A stretch of DNA of 64,000 nucleotides. Source: Hyphomicrobiales bacterium. GTDB lineage: Bacteria; Pseudomonadota; Alphaproteobacteria; Rhizobiales; Aestuariivirgaceae. The stretch lies in assembly GCA_016185245.1 (NCBI GenBank), contig JACPNZ010000051.1:1-64000 (forward strand), written 5' to 3'. Each line of letters begins with the position of its first letter. Position 1 is the stretch's first letter. The position numbers and the translations under genes are program-made. The notes beneath the pieces are model-generated. The model was given only the letters and a program-made list of their open reading frames with translations, was not told the DNA's origin and did not search any database. Shown in pieces: positions 15,538 through 23,580 of this stretch.

Positions 15538-15615
15538 CCGCTCATCTCGTCTGACCCAATTGTGGAGTATGCGCCTTTGTAGCCTGGCCAGCGCACGCCG
15601 TCAAGGACTATTTTC
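15538..15615. repeat. Direct repeat B: second, diverged copy of GTA promoter and terS start
   Basis: This is the right-hand copy of the 78-bp repeat described at 14064. Reading leftwards it includes an ATG at 15543 followed by codons for MSGKAEPK, clearly related to the MSGGDEPA start of g1, and then unrelated codons that stop at 15477. It thus looks like the promoter and first eight or so codons of a second terS allele whose remainder is gone. The island lies between the two copies. Confidence 0.9.
15576..15604 (-). promoter_or_regulatory. Putative promoter in repeat B, reading into the island
   Basis: On the minus strand TTGACG (15604-15599) and TACAAA (15581-15576) are separated by 17 bases, the same geometry as the GTA promoter copy, with one substitution in each hexamer. 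It would transcribe leftwards through the truncated terS start and into the frameshifted gene, the XRE gene and the DUF6941 gene. This is inferred from position. Confidence 0.5.
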
Positions 15616-15676
15616 CACAGCAAGGATTTTTCTTTTTGCCCATGCCTGGAAGCCGCTCGCAAGCTATTGTGCTGGC

Positions 15677-16570
15677 ATGGATATCCGGCAACTGCAATAT
15701 CTGGCAGCCCTCGCCCGCGAGAAGCATTTCACCCGCGCAGCCCAGGCCTGCAATGTCACCCAGCCGACGCTCTCGGGCCGCATCCGCCAGCTCGAACAGG
15801 AGCTTGGGGTGCCGATTGTCGACCGCGGCCAGCGCTATGTCGGCCTCACCGCCGAGGGCGAGCGCGTCCTGAAATGGGCCCATCTCATTCTCGACAACTG
15901 GCAGTCGCTGCAGCAGGAGCTGGCCCAGATCAGGAACCCTAAGGGCGAACTGGTCGGAAGGCTGGCGCTGGGGGTCATCCCGTCGGCGCTGCCCATGGTG
16001 TCGTTTCTCACCAAGGCCATGCAGGAGGGCCATCCGCGGGTCGAGTTTACCATCCTCTCCCACAGTTCCGAGGAAATCCTTAGGGGCCTGCAGGATTTCT
16101 CGATCGAAGCGGGGGTGACCTATCTCGACAACGAGCCGGTCGAGGGGCTCCTAACCGCCGCCCTCTATAAGGAGCGCTACTGTCTGTTCCTGTCGGAGAC
16201 ACATGCGCTGGCGGCCCGCGACAGCGTCACCTGGCTCGAAGCGGCCCAGGAGCCCCTTTGCCTCTTGACCCCCAACATGCAGAACCGCCGCATCGTCGAC
16301 CGGGCCTTCCTCGCCGCCAATGCCCACCCTTCGCCGCGGCTCGAGACCAATTCGATCATGAACCTCTTTGCCTCGGTCCGCGCCATGGGGCTGGCCAGCA
16401 TCATGCCCGAGTACTTCCTCAACATTCTCGGCCCCATGCAGGGCATCAAAGCCATCCCCCTGGCGGAACCGCGAGTCGAGCACACGGTGGGCCTGGTAGC
16501 GGTCGCCCGCGATCCTCTGTCGCCGCTCATTGGAGCCCTGTTCGCTGCGGCCAGATCCCTTGGCCCTTGA
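15677..16570 (+). CDS. fdsR: LysR-family regulator of the formate dehydrogenase operon
   Basis: This 297-aa LysR-type protein starts MDIRQLQYLAALAREKHFTR with the winged HTH (AAQACNVTQPTLSGRIRQLE) in residues 1-60 and a periplasmic-binding-protein-like effector domain to the end. An in-frame extension to 15467 crosses the direct repeat and is not used. It is followed on the same strand by a 64-aa gene and fdsGBA-fdhD-fdsD; LysR regulators in this position (FdsR) control fds operons in other Proteobacteria. Regulation by formate is inferred from context. Confidence 0.88.
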   Translation: MDIRQLQYLAALAREKHFTRAAQACNVTQPTLSGRIRQLEQELGVPIVDRGQRYVGLTAEGERVLKWAHLILDNWQSLQQELAQIRNPKGELVGRLALGVIPSALPMVSFLTKAMQEGHPRVEFTILSHSSEEILRGLQDFSIEAGVTYLDNEPVEGLLTAALYKERYCLFLSETHALAARDSVTWLEAAQEPLCLLTPNMQNRRIVDRAFLAANAHPSPRLETNSIMNLFASVRAMGLASIMPEYFLNILGPMQGIKAIPLAEPRVEHTVGLVAVARDPLSPLIGALFAAARSLGP

Positions 16571-16626
16571 CCGAAGTCAATGCCGCCCATGCCGTTCTGG
16601 GGTTTCCTGAGCAGCGGAGAACGGCC

Positions 16627-16821
16627 ATGAGCATGTTTGCCGATCCGGTATATCGCTTCTGCCCCCGGCAGAAGGTGAACGTTAACCTCGATCAGAGCGA
16701 GGGCGAATGCCGCGACTTCCACGGCTGCGGCGACGAAGCCTGTCCGCTCGCGAAAGAGTTCTTGCAGCCGAGCTTCCGCACGGCCTTCAGCCTGTTGATA
16801 CCCAGCCTGCGCGAGGACTGA
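16627..16821 (+). CDS. Small Cys-rich protein between fdsR and fdsG
   Basis: This 64-aa frame starts MSMFADPVYRFCPRQKVNVN and carries four Cys, three of them in GECRDFHGCGDEACPLAKEF. The Cys spacing and polar composition suggest a small metal-binding or redox protein. It lies 56 bases after fdsR and 86 bases before fdsG on the same strand. I do not recognise the family. The in-frame upstream extension belongs to fdsR in another frame and is not used. Confidence 0.6.
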   Translation: MSMFADPVYRFCPRQKVNVNLDQSEGECRDFHGCGDEACPLAKEFLQPSFRTAFSLLIPSLRED

Positions 16822-16907
16822 CGGCGGCCGCTCAACCATCAGCCGCCCCTATGAAATCATAGGTGGCGGCAATTGGCGTTTTGCCCGGATTTCGGCCATA
16901 TGGAGCG

Positions 16908-17399
16908 ATGACCGAAAAACACACCCTTATCAGCCCCTTGCCCGAAGGTGCCGAAGCGGCGCGGGCAATCGCCGGGCGCCATGGCAACCGGCCCGAGGCA
17001 CTTCTGGAAATTTTCCACGACCTGCAGGACGAGCTGGGTTCGGTTCCCGAGGCCGCCCTCCCCATTCTCGCCAAGGCGCTGAACCTGTCGCGGGCCGAAG
17101 TCCACGGGGTGGTCACCTTCTATCACGATTTCCGCCGCGCTCCCGCCGGGCGCCATGTGGTCAAGGTCTGCCAGGCCGAATCCTGCCAGGCACTGGGCTC
17201 GCGCGCGCTGGCCGCCGCCATCCAGAAGAACCTGAAGGTCAAGTTCGGCGAAACCACAGCGGATGGCGCCATTACCCTTGAGGCGGTATACTGTCTCGGC
17301 AACTGCGCCCTGTCGCCCGCCATCATGGTCGATGGTCGGTTGGTCGGCCGTGTCGACGCCGCCAGGTTCGAGAAGATCGCCGCGGAGCTTACGGCATGA
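16908..17399 (+). CDS. fdsG: NAD-dependent formate dehydrogenase gamma subunit
   Basis: This 163-aa protein is a NuoE-like thioredoxin-fold [2Fe-2S] subunit. The cluster ligands are in VCQAESCQALG and YCLGNCALSP, and RAEVHGVVTFYHDFR is the family's central motif. The ATG at 16908 has GGAG directly upstream, and an extension to 16863 has none. Its stop overlaps the fdsB start by four bases. In the soluble FdsGBA complex it passes electrons between the formate site and NAD, as known from Rhodobacter capsulatus and Cupriavidus. Confidence 0.95.
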   Translation: MTEKHTLISPLPEGAEAARAIAGRHGNRPEALLEIFHDLQDELGSVPEAALPILAKALNLSRAEVHGVVTFYHDFRRAPAGRHVVKVCQAESCQALGSRALAAAIQKNLKVKFGETTADGAITLEAVYCLGNCALSPAIMVDGRLVGRVDAARFEKIAAELTA

Positions 17400-18949
17400 T
17401 CAGGGTTTTTGTCCCGCGCGATTCCGCCGCCCGCTCGATGGGCGCCGACGAAGTGACGGCGGCCATCGCCGCCGAGGCGTCGCGGCTGAATGTCAGTCTA
17501 CAGATCGTCCGCAACGGCTCGCGCGGCTTGTTCTGGCTGGAACCCCTGGTCGAGGTCGAGACGGTCGCCGGCCGTGTCGCCTTCGGGCCGGTGCAGGCCT
17601 CCGATGTTGCCTCGCTGTTCAAATCGAAGTTTCATGACGGCGGCAAACACCCGCTGGGCCTCGGCCGGATCGAGGATCATCCCTATCTCAAGAATCAGGA
17701 ACGTCTCACCTTCGCCCGTTGCGGCATCACCGATCCGGTTTCGGTTGCCGACTATGTGGCCCATGCCGGTTTCGAGGGACTGAAGAAAGCCCTTGCCATG
17801 ACGGGGGCGGCCGTCGTCGCCGAAGTCACTGAGTCGGGCCTTCGCGGTCGCGGCGGGGCGGGCTTCCCGACCGGCATCAAGTGGAAGACGGTGCTCGACG
17901 CGAAGGTCGACCGGAAATACATCTGCTGCAACGCCGACGAGGGCGACAGCGGCACCTTCGCCGACCGCATGGTGATGGAGGGCGATCCCTTCATGCTGAT
18001 CGAGGGGATGACGATTTCCGGCATCGCCACCGGAGCCGACAAGGGTTTCGTCTACATCCGCTCGGAATATCCCGATGCGATTGCCACGATGAAGGAGGCG
18101 ATCGCCGCGGCAACCGCCGCCGGCTGGCTCGGCGCAAACATTCAGGGGACGGATAAATCCTTCACCCTCGATGTACGCCGCGGCGCCGGCGCCTATATCT
18201 GCGGCGAGGAAACTTCGATGCTCGAAAGCCTAGAGGGCAAGCGCGGCATGGTCAGGCCCAAGCCGCCGATCCCGGCGCTCGAAGGCTTGTTCGGCAAGCC
18301 GACCGTCATCAACAACGTCCTGAGTTTCGCCGCCGTGCCCTATATCCTTGCCCAGGGCGGTGCCGCCTACAGGAATTACGGTCTCGGCCGGTCGCGCGGC
18401 ACGCTGCCCTTCCAGCTGGCCGGAAACATCAAGCACGGTGGGCTGGTGGAGAAGGCCTTCGGCCTAACGCTCCGTGAACTGATCGACAAGTTCGGCGGTG
18501 GAACCCTCACCGGCTGGCCGATCCGCGCCGTGCAGGTGGGCGGGCCGCTCGGCGCCTATCTGCCGGCCGCCAAGCTCGACCTGCCGATGGATTACGAGGC
18601 CTTCGCCGCCGAGGGCGCAATGGTGGGTCACGGCGGCGTTGTGGTGTTCGACGACAGCGTCGACATGGCGGCCCAGGCGCGCTTCGCCATGGAATTCTGT
18701 TCGATCGAATCCTGCGGCAAATGCACGCCCTGCCGCATCGGCTCGATCCGCGGCGTCGAGGTGATCGACAAGATCGTCGCCGGCGTCGAGCGCGAGGCCA
18801 ATCTCGAAGTGCTGAACGATCTCTGCCAGACCATGACCGATGGCTCGCTCTGCGCCATGGGCGGGCTTACCCCTAGCCCGGTGCAAAGTGCCGTCAGATA
18901 TTTCCCCGAAGACTTCCACCGCCCTGCCTCGCGGCAGGCAGCCGAGTAA
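17396..18949 (+). CDS. fdsB: NAD-dependent formate dehydrogenase beta subunit (FMN, NADH site)
   Basis: This 517-aa protein combines a thioredoxin-like N-terminus (1-110) with a NuoF-like domain. The NADH/FMN signature GLRGRGGAGFPTGIKWK is near residues 142-158, and the [4Fe-4S] motif SIESCGKCTPCRIGSIRG near 433-450. It transfers electrons from the iron-sulfur chain to FMN and then to NAD+. It overlaps fdsG (ATGA) and precedes fdsA by nine bases, so the complex is made from one mRNA. Confidence 0.96.
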   Translation: MIRVFVPRDSAARSMGADEVTAAIAAEASRLNVSLQIVRNGSRGLFWLEPLVEVETVAGRVAFGPVQASDVASLFKSKFHDGGKHPLGLGRIEDHPYLKNQERLTFARCGITDPVSVADYVAHAGFEGLKKALAMTGAAVVAEVTESGLRGRGGAGFPTGIKWKTVLDAKVDRKYICCNADEGDSGTFADRMVMEGDPFMLIEGMTISGIATGADKGFVYIRSEYPDAIATMKEAIAAATAAGWLGANIQGTDKSFTLDVRRGAGAYICGEETSMLESLEGKRGMVRPKPPIPALEGLFGKPTVINNVLSFAAVPYILAQGGAAYRNYGLGRSRGTLPFQLAGNIKHGGLVEKAFGLTLRELIDKFGGGTLTGWPIRAVQVGGPLGAYLPAAKLDLPMDYEAFAAEGAMVGHGGVVVFDDSVDMAAQARFAMEFCSIESCGKCTPCRIGSIRGVEVIDKIVAGVEREANLEVLNDLCQTMTDGSLCAMGGLTPSPVQSAVRYFPEDFHRPASRQAAE

Positions 18950-18958
18950 GGTAATCCG

Positions 18959-21853
18959 ATGAAGCCCATGACCCTGATCAAGGAAACCGACTTCGGCACG
19001 CCAGAGATCAAATCCGCGACAATGGTGACGCTGGAGATCGATGGCTACCCCGTCACGGTTCCGGAAGGCACCTCGATCATGCGGGCGGCGATGGAGATCG
19101 GCACCAAGATCCCCAAGCTCTGCGCCACCGACTCGCTCGAAAGCTTCGGCTCCTGCCGTCTTTGTCTCGTCGAAATCGAAGGCCGCAAGGGAACGCCGGC
19201 CTCGTGCACCACGCCGGTGGCTCCCGGGATTAAAGTCCGTACCCAGACGGATCGGCTGGCCCAACTGCGCAAGGGGGTGATGGAACTCTATATCTCGGAC
19301 CATCCGCTCGACTGCCTCACCTGTGCCGCCAACGGCGATTGCGAATTGCAGGACATGGCCGGGGCGGTGGGCCTGCGCGATGTACGCTACGGCTATGCCG
19401 GCGACAACCATGTCTTCGCCCGGGGTGCCGATGGCGCGGAAAATTTCCGCTACAAGGCCAAGGACGAGAGCAATCCCTATTTCACCTTCGATCCGGCCAA
19501 ATGCATCGTGTGCTCGCGCTGTGTCAGGGCCTGCGAGGAGGTGCAGGGCACTTTCGCGCTGACCATCGATGGCCGTGGCTTCGCCTCGCACGTCTCGGCC
19601 GGCATGGACGAGGATTTTCTCAATTCCGAATGCGTCTCCTGCGGCGCCTGCGTCCAGGCCTGCCCGACCGCGACGCTGACCGAGAAGTCGGTGATCGATC
19701 TCGGCCAGCCCGAGCATTCGGTGGTGACGACCTGCGCCTATTGTGGGGTGGGCTGCTCGTTCAAGGCCGAAATGCGGGGCGACGAGGTGGTCCGCATGGT
19801 GCCTTACAAGGACGGCGGCGCCAACGAGGGACACTCCTGCGTCAAGGGCCGCTTCGCCTGGGGCTACGCCACCCACAAGGACCGCATCACCAAGCCGATG
19901 CTCCGTGAACGGATCACCGATCCGTGGCGGGAAGTCTCGTGGGACGAGGCGATCTCCTTCACCGCCCGGCGTTTCAAGGACATCCAGGCGAAGTACGGCC
20001 GCACCTCGATCGGCGGCATAACCTCGTCACGCTGCACCAACGAGGAAGTCTATGTGGTGCAGAAGATGATCCGGGCCGCCTTCCACAACAACAACACCGA
20101 CACTTGCGCCAGGGTCTGCCATTCGCCCACCGGCTACGGCCTGTCCAAGACCTTCGGCACCTCGGCCGGCACCCAGGATTTCAAGTCGGTCGACGAATCC
20201 GACGTGATCGTGGTGATCGGCGCCAATCCGACCGACGGACATCCGGTCTTCGCCTCGCGCATGAAGAAGCGCCTGCGCCAGGGGGCGAAGCTCATCGTCG
20301 TCGACCCGCGCCGCATCGACATGGTGCGCGCGCCGCATATCGAAGCCAGCCATCACCTGCAGCTCCGGCCCGGCACCAACGTCGCGGTGGTCAATGCGCT
20401 CGCCCATGTGGTGCTGACCGAGGGCCTGGAGAACCGAAAATACATCGCGGAACGCTGCGACCCGCACGAATTCGCCCTCTGGGAAGCTTTCATCCGTGAA
20501 CAGAAGAATTCTCCCGAGGCGCTGGAAGAGGTCACCGGCGTTGCTGCCGCCGAGGTCCGCGCCGCCGCCAGGCTTTATGCCACTGGCGGCAACGGTGCCA
20601 TCTATTACGGGCTCGGCGTCACCGAGCACAGCCAGGGCTCAACCATGGTGATGGCGATGGCCAATCTCGCCATGGCCACCGGCAACGTCGGACGTAACGG
20701 CGTCGGCATCAATCCGCTCCGTGGGCAGAACAATGTCCAGGGCTCCTGCGACATGGGCTCCTTCCCGCACGAGTATCCGGGCTATCGCCATGTCGGCGAC
20801 GACACCGTGCGCAAGATGTTCGAGCAGGTCTGGCAGACCTCGCTCGATGCCGAACCGGGCCTGCGCATTCCCAACATGTTCGATGCCGCCATCGAAGGCA
20901 GTTTCCGGGGCCTGTTCGTGCAGGGCGAGGACATCGCCCAGTCGGACCCCAACACCAAGCACGTGAACCACGCCCTCGAATCTCTGGACTGCCTGGTGGT
21001 GCAGGACCTGTTCCTCAACGAGACCGCCGCTTTCGCCCATATCTTCCTGCCCGGCACCTCGTTCCTCGAGAAGGACGGCACCTTCACCAATGCCGAGCGC
21101 CGCATCAACCGGGTGCGTCAGGTCAAGGCGCCGATGCAGGGCAAGCAGGAATGGCAGGTGGTCTGCGACATCGCCACCGCCATGGGCTATCCGATGAGCT
21201 ACCCGGACGCCGCGGCGATCATGGGCGAGATCGCCCAGGTCACGCCGACCTTCGCCGGCGTCTCCTTCGACAAGCTCGACCGGCTCGGCTCGGTGCAGTG
21301 GCCATGCAACGACAAGGCGCCGGAGGGCACGCCTCTCATGCATGTGGGCGGCTTCGTGCGCGGCCTTGGGCGCTTCATGATCACCGAATACGTGGCCACT
21401 CCGGAACGCACCAACCGCTCCTTCCCGCTGATCCTGACGACCGGGCGAATACTTTCACAATATAATGTCGGCGCCCAGACGCGGCGCACCGCCAATGTCG
21501 CCTGGCATCCCGAGGACGTGCTGGAAATTCACCCGCACGATGCCGAGCTGCGCGGCATCAGGGACGGGCAAACGGTGTCGCTCGCCAGCCGCATCGGGGC
21601 CACGACGCTCAAGGCGGTGATTTCCGAAAGAATGCCGCAGGGCGTGGTCTACACCACCTTCCATCATCCGGTCACCGGCACCAACGTGATCACCACCGAG
21701 TATTCCGACTGGGCCACCAATTGCCCGGAATACAAGGTGACGGCGGTGCAGGTCACCCTCTCCAACCGGCAGTCGGACTGGCAGAAGGAGTGGGAAAGCC
21801 GCGAGGAAGAGAACAAGCGGATCGCGGTGAAACCCCTTGTCGCAGCGGAATAG
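18959..21853 (+). CDS. fdsA: NAD-dependent formate dehydrogenase alpha subunit (molybdenum/tungsten)
   Basis: This 964-aa catalytic subunit has a NuoG-like N-terminus with a [2Fe-2S] site (GSCRLCLVE), the His-Cys motif DHPLDCLTCAANGDC, two ferredoxin motifs (CIVCSRCVRACEEVQG and CVSCGACVQACPTA), then the pterin domain opened by CAYCGVGCSF. The metal ligand is Cys387 in TCARVCHSPT, encoded by TGC, followed by the conserved His388, so this is the cysteine rather than the selenocysteine form. It oxidises formate to CO2 in the cytoplasm. The full length is normal for FdsA. Confidence 0.97.
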   Translation: MKPMTLIKETDFGTPEIKSATMVTLEIDGYPVTVPEGTSIMRAAMEIGTKIPKLCATDSLESFGSCRLCLVEIEGRKGTPASCTTPVAPGIKVRTQTDRLAQLRKGVMELYISDHPLDCLTCAANGDCELQDMAGAVGLRDVRYGYAGDNHVFARGADGAENFRYKAKDESNPYFTFDPAKCIVCSRCVRACEEVQGTFALTIDGRGFASHVSAGMDEDFLNSECVSCGACVQACPTATLTEKSVIDLGQPEHSVVTTCAYCGVGCSFKAEMRGDEVVRMVPYKDGGANEGHSCVKGRFAWGYATHKDRITKPMLRERITDPWREVSWDEAISFTARRFKDIQAKYGRTSIGGITSSRCTNEEVYVVQKMIRAAFHNNNTDTCARVCHSPTGYGLSKTFGTSAGTQDFKSVDESDVIVVIGANPTDGHPVFASRMKKRLRQGAKLIVVDPRRIDMVRAPHIEASHHLQLRPGTNVAVVNALAHVVLTEGLENRKYIAERCDPHEFALWEAFIREQKNSPEALEEVTGVAAAEVRAAARLYATGGNGAIYYGLGVTEHSQGSTMVMAMANLAMATGNVGRNGVGINPLRGQNNVQGSCDMGSFPHEYPGYRHVGDDTVRKMFEQVWQTSLDAEPGLRIPNMFDAAIEGSFRGLFVQGEDIAQSDPNTKHVNHALESLDCLVVQDLFLNETAAFAHIFLPGTSFLEKDGTFTNAERRINRVRQVKAPMQGKQEWQVVCDIATAMGYPMSYPDAAAIMGEIAQVTPTFAGVSFDKLDRLGSVQWPCNDKAPEGTPLMHVGGFVRGLGRFMITEYVATPERTNRSFPLILTTGRILSQYNVGAQTRRTANVAWHPEDVLEIHPHDAELRGIRDGQTVSLASRIGATTLKAVISERMPQGVVYTTFHHPVTGTNVITTEYSDWATNCPEYKVTAVQVTLSNRQSDWQKEWESREEENKRIAVKPLVAAE

Positions 21854-21880
21854 TCAGCATGGTAGCGCGGTCACCATCAT

Positions 21881-21901
21881 CCCTCCCCCTTGCGGGGAAG
21901 G
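21881..21901. repeat. Half copy of the palindromic repeat upstream of fdhD
   Basis: CCCTCCCCCTTGCGGGGAAGG matches the first hairpin of repeats R1-R4 but lacks the second. It lies between fdsA and the chosen fdhD start, where it could form a weak hairpin in the operon mRNA. Confidence 0.6.
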
Positions 21902-21929
21902 ACAAGAAACGTCGCGTCCCGCTGCCGGT

Positions 21930-22679
21930 ATGTTGCATACCCTTTCGGGCCCCGCCCCCACCATCTGGCAGGTGCCGGAGGAAGTGCCGATCGCCATCCT
22001 GATCAACTCGCAACCCTATGCGGTGATGATGGGAACACCCGCCGACCTGGAGGATTTCGCAGCGGGCTTCGCCTTGGCCGAAGGCCTCGTCGGCTCTCCC
22101 CGGGATATCGGCGGCATTCTCATTCTGCCGTCCGAGCAGGGTTTCGCCGCCGATCTCGCTATCGCCGAGGCAAAGCTCAACCGCAGCCGCATGGTGAAGC
22201 GCAGCCTCGAGGGCCGGGTGGGTTGCGGGCTCTGCGGCATCGAGGACATCAGGGACGCGATCCGCATGCCGGCCGGCAAGGCGCCGCGGGTAAGGCTCTC
22301 GCCCCAGGCGGTGGCGCGCGCTTACGAGGCGCTGCCGCGGCACCAGCCGATGAATGCGGTCAATCGCACGGTCCATGCCGCCGCCTGGTGTTCCGTCGAC
22401 GGAGAAATTCTCCTGTCGCGCGAGGACGTGGGCCGCCACAATGCGCTCGACAAGCTGATCGGGGCGCTCGCCCGCCAAGGTGCCGATCTCGCATCCGGCT
22501 TCGTGCTAATGTCGAGCCGATGCAGTTTCGAGCTGGTGCAGAAATGCGCTCTTGCCGGCATCGGCGCGCTCGCCACCGTGTCGGCCCCCACCGCGCTGGC
22601 GCTGTCGCTGGCCAAGCAGGCCCACCTCAAGCTCGCCGCTCTCTCCCAGCGCGGCGTCATGATCTTCGACGAGGACTGA
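21930..22679 (+). CDS. fdhD: Formate dehydrogenase sulfurtransferase/accessory protein
   Basis: This FdhD/FdsC protein delivers sulfur to the molybdenum cofactor of FdsA. Core motifs are PADLEDFAAGFALAEGLV, the Cys pair GCGLCGIEDI, and REDVGRHNALDKLIG. From the ATG at 21930 it is 249 aa. An in-frame extension to a TTG at 21837 would read through a half palindromic repeat (IIPPPCGEG), so the shorter start is preferred although its ribosome binding site is weak. It is followed three bases later by fdsD. Confidence 0.92.
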   Translation: MLHTLSGPAPTIWQVPEEVPIAILINSQPYAVMMGTPADLEDFAAGFALAEGLVGSPRDIGGILILPSEQGFAADLAIAEAKLNRSRMVKRSLEGRVGCGLCGIEDIRDAIRMPAGKAPRVRLSPQAVARAYEALPRHQPMNAVNRTVHAAAWCSVDGEILLSREDVGRHNALDKLIGALARQGADLASGFVLMSSRCSFELVQKCALAGIGALATVSAPTALALSLAKQAHLKLAALSQRGVMIFDED

Positions 22680-22682
22680 ACC

Positions 22683-22910
22683 ATGGAACCCGCCACCACC
22701 GTCCGCATGGCCAACCAGATCGCCGATTTCTTCAAGGGCTATCCCCACGCCCAGGCGGTGAAGGAAACCGCCGACCACATCAACCGCTTCTGGGAACCGC
22801 GCATGCGCAAGGCGTTCTTCGACTACCTGGCGACGGGCGGCGACGGCCTCGATCCCTTGGTCAAAGAAGCTGCCGTGTTGGTGCGGCGGCCCAAGCCGGA
22901 AGCCGCCTGA
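22683..22910 (+). CDS. fdsD: NAD-dependent formate dehydrogenase delta subunit
   Basis: This 75-aa protein has the FdsD family signature: RMANQIADFFKGYPHAQAV, then IADHIN-like TADHINRFWEPRMRKAF. It is the last gene of the fds operon. FdsD is needed for activity in related bacteria, but its exact role is not settled. It converges with a YcgN-family gene 27 bases downstream. Confidence 0.95.
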   Translation: MEPATTVRMANQIADFFKGYPHAQAVKETADHINRFWEPRMRKAFFDYLATGGDGLDPLVKEAAVLVRRPKPEAA

Positions 22911-22937
22911 TCGTCTGAACGGCAGGGATGAAGGGCC

Positions 22938-23429
22938 TTATCCAGCCCTGCGGCGGCGGGCTTTCGGCAGACGCCAGATGTGGTCGACGAGATCGTCGAC
23001 CGCCAGGCCTTCTTCGGAATAGGCACCGCCCGCCACGCCGATGCCGGCTTCCACAACGGTCTCGGGCCTTCCTGAAACCAACGGATGCCACCAGGCGAGC
23101 GGCCTGCCTTCGTCAAGCAATCGATAGGCGCAGGTCGCCGGAAGCCAAGCGAGGCTTCCGACATTCTGCGGCGTGAGCGTCACGCAATCGGGAACCCGCG
23201 CACTGCGGTTCTGGTAGTCGGTGCAGCGGCAGGTGCCGAGGTCGAGCAGCTTGCAGGCGGCGCGAGTATAATGGAAGCGGCCGGTATCCTCGTCTTCGAG
23301 CTTGTTGAGACAGCAGCGGCCGCATCCATCGCACAGGCTTTCCCATTCGTCGCGGGTCATTTCCGCCAGGGATCTGGACTGCCAGAACGGCGCATTTTCA
23401 TCCGAGGCAGCCAATTTCGCGATCTCCAA
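22938..23429 (-). CDS. YcgN-family cysteine cluster protein (UPF0260)
   Basis: This 163-aa protein carries the cysteine cluster CDGCGRCCLNKLED near residues 33-46 and further Cys in CKLLDLGTCRCTDYQNR and PDCVTLTP, the full UPF0260/YcgN pattern with likely zinc or iron-sulfur binding. Function is unknown. It is transcribed toward fdsD. Confidence 0.93.
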   Translation of the reverse strand: MEIAKLAASDENAPFWQSRSLAEMTRDEWESLCDGCGRCCLNKLEDEDTGRFHYTRAACKLLDLGTCRCTDYQNRSARVPDCVTLTPQNVGSLAWLPATCAYRLLDEGRPLAWWHPLVSGRPETVVEAGIGVAGGAYSEEGLAVDDLVDHIWRLPKARRRRAG

Positions 23430-23580
23430 GTGAATTATTTTTCTACAAACTTAGTTAATCTGTACCAAGTTGGATCATCGAGTCAAATTGACGCATTGCT
23501 CGAGGCGCATGCCATAGGGTCAGTTGGCGCGCGGTGGAACGGCCAGATCGCAACTGGCCAAGTCGAAAGGGGAATTGTCA

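Noticed and set aside
15477-15662. 61-aa minus-strand gene in repeat B
   Set aside because: It is the promoter repeat read through to a terS start stub that ends quickly; kept as part of the repeat, not as a gene.
18464-19876. Minus-strand 470-codon open frame opposite fdsB/fdsA
   Set aside because: Antisense to conserved iron-sulfur motifs; no coherent protein.
20100-20125. Selenocysteine site in formate dehydrogenase
   Set aside because: The metal-ligand codon is TGC, not TGA, and no SECIS-like need arises.
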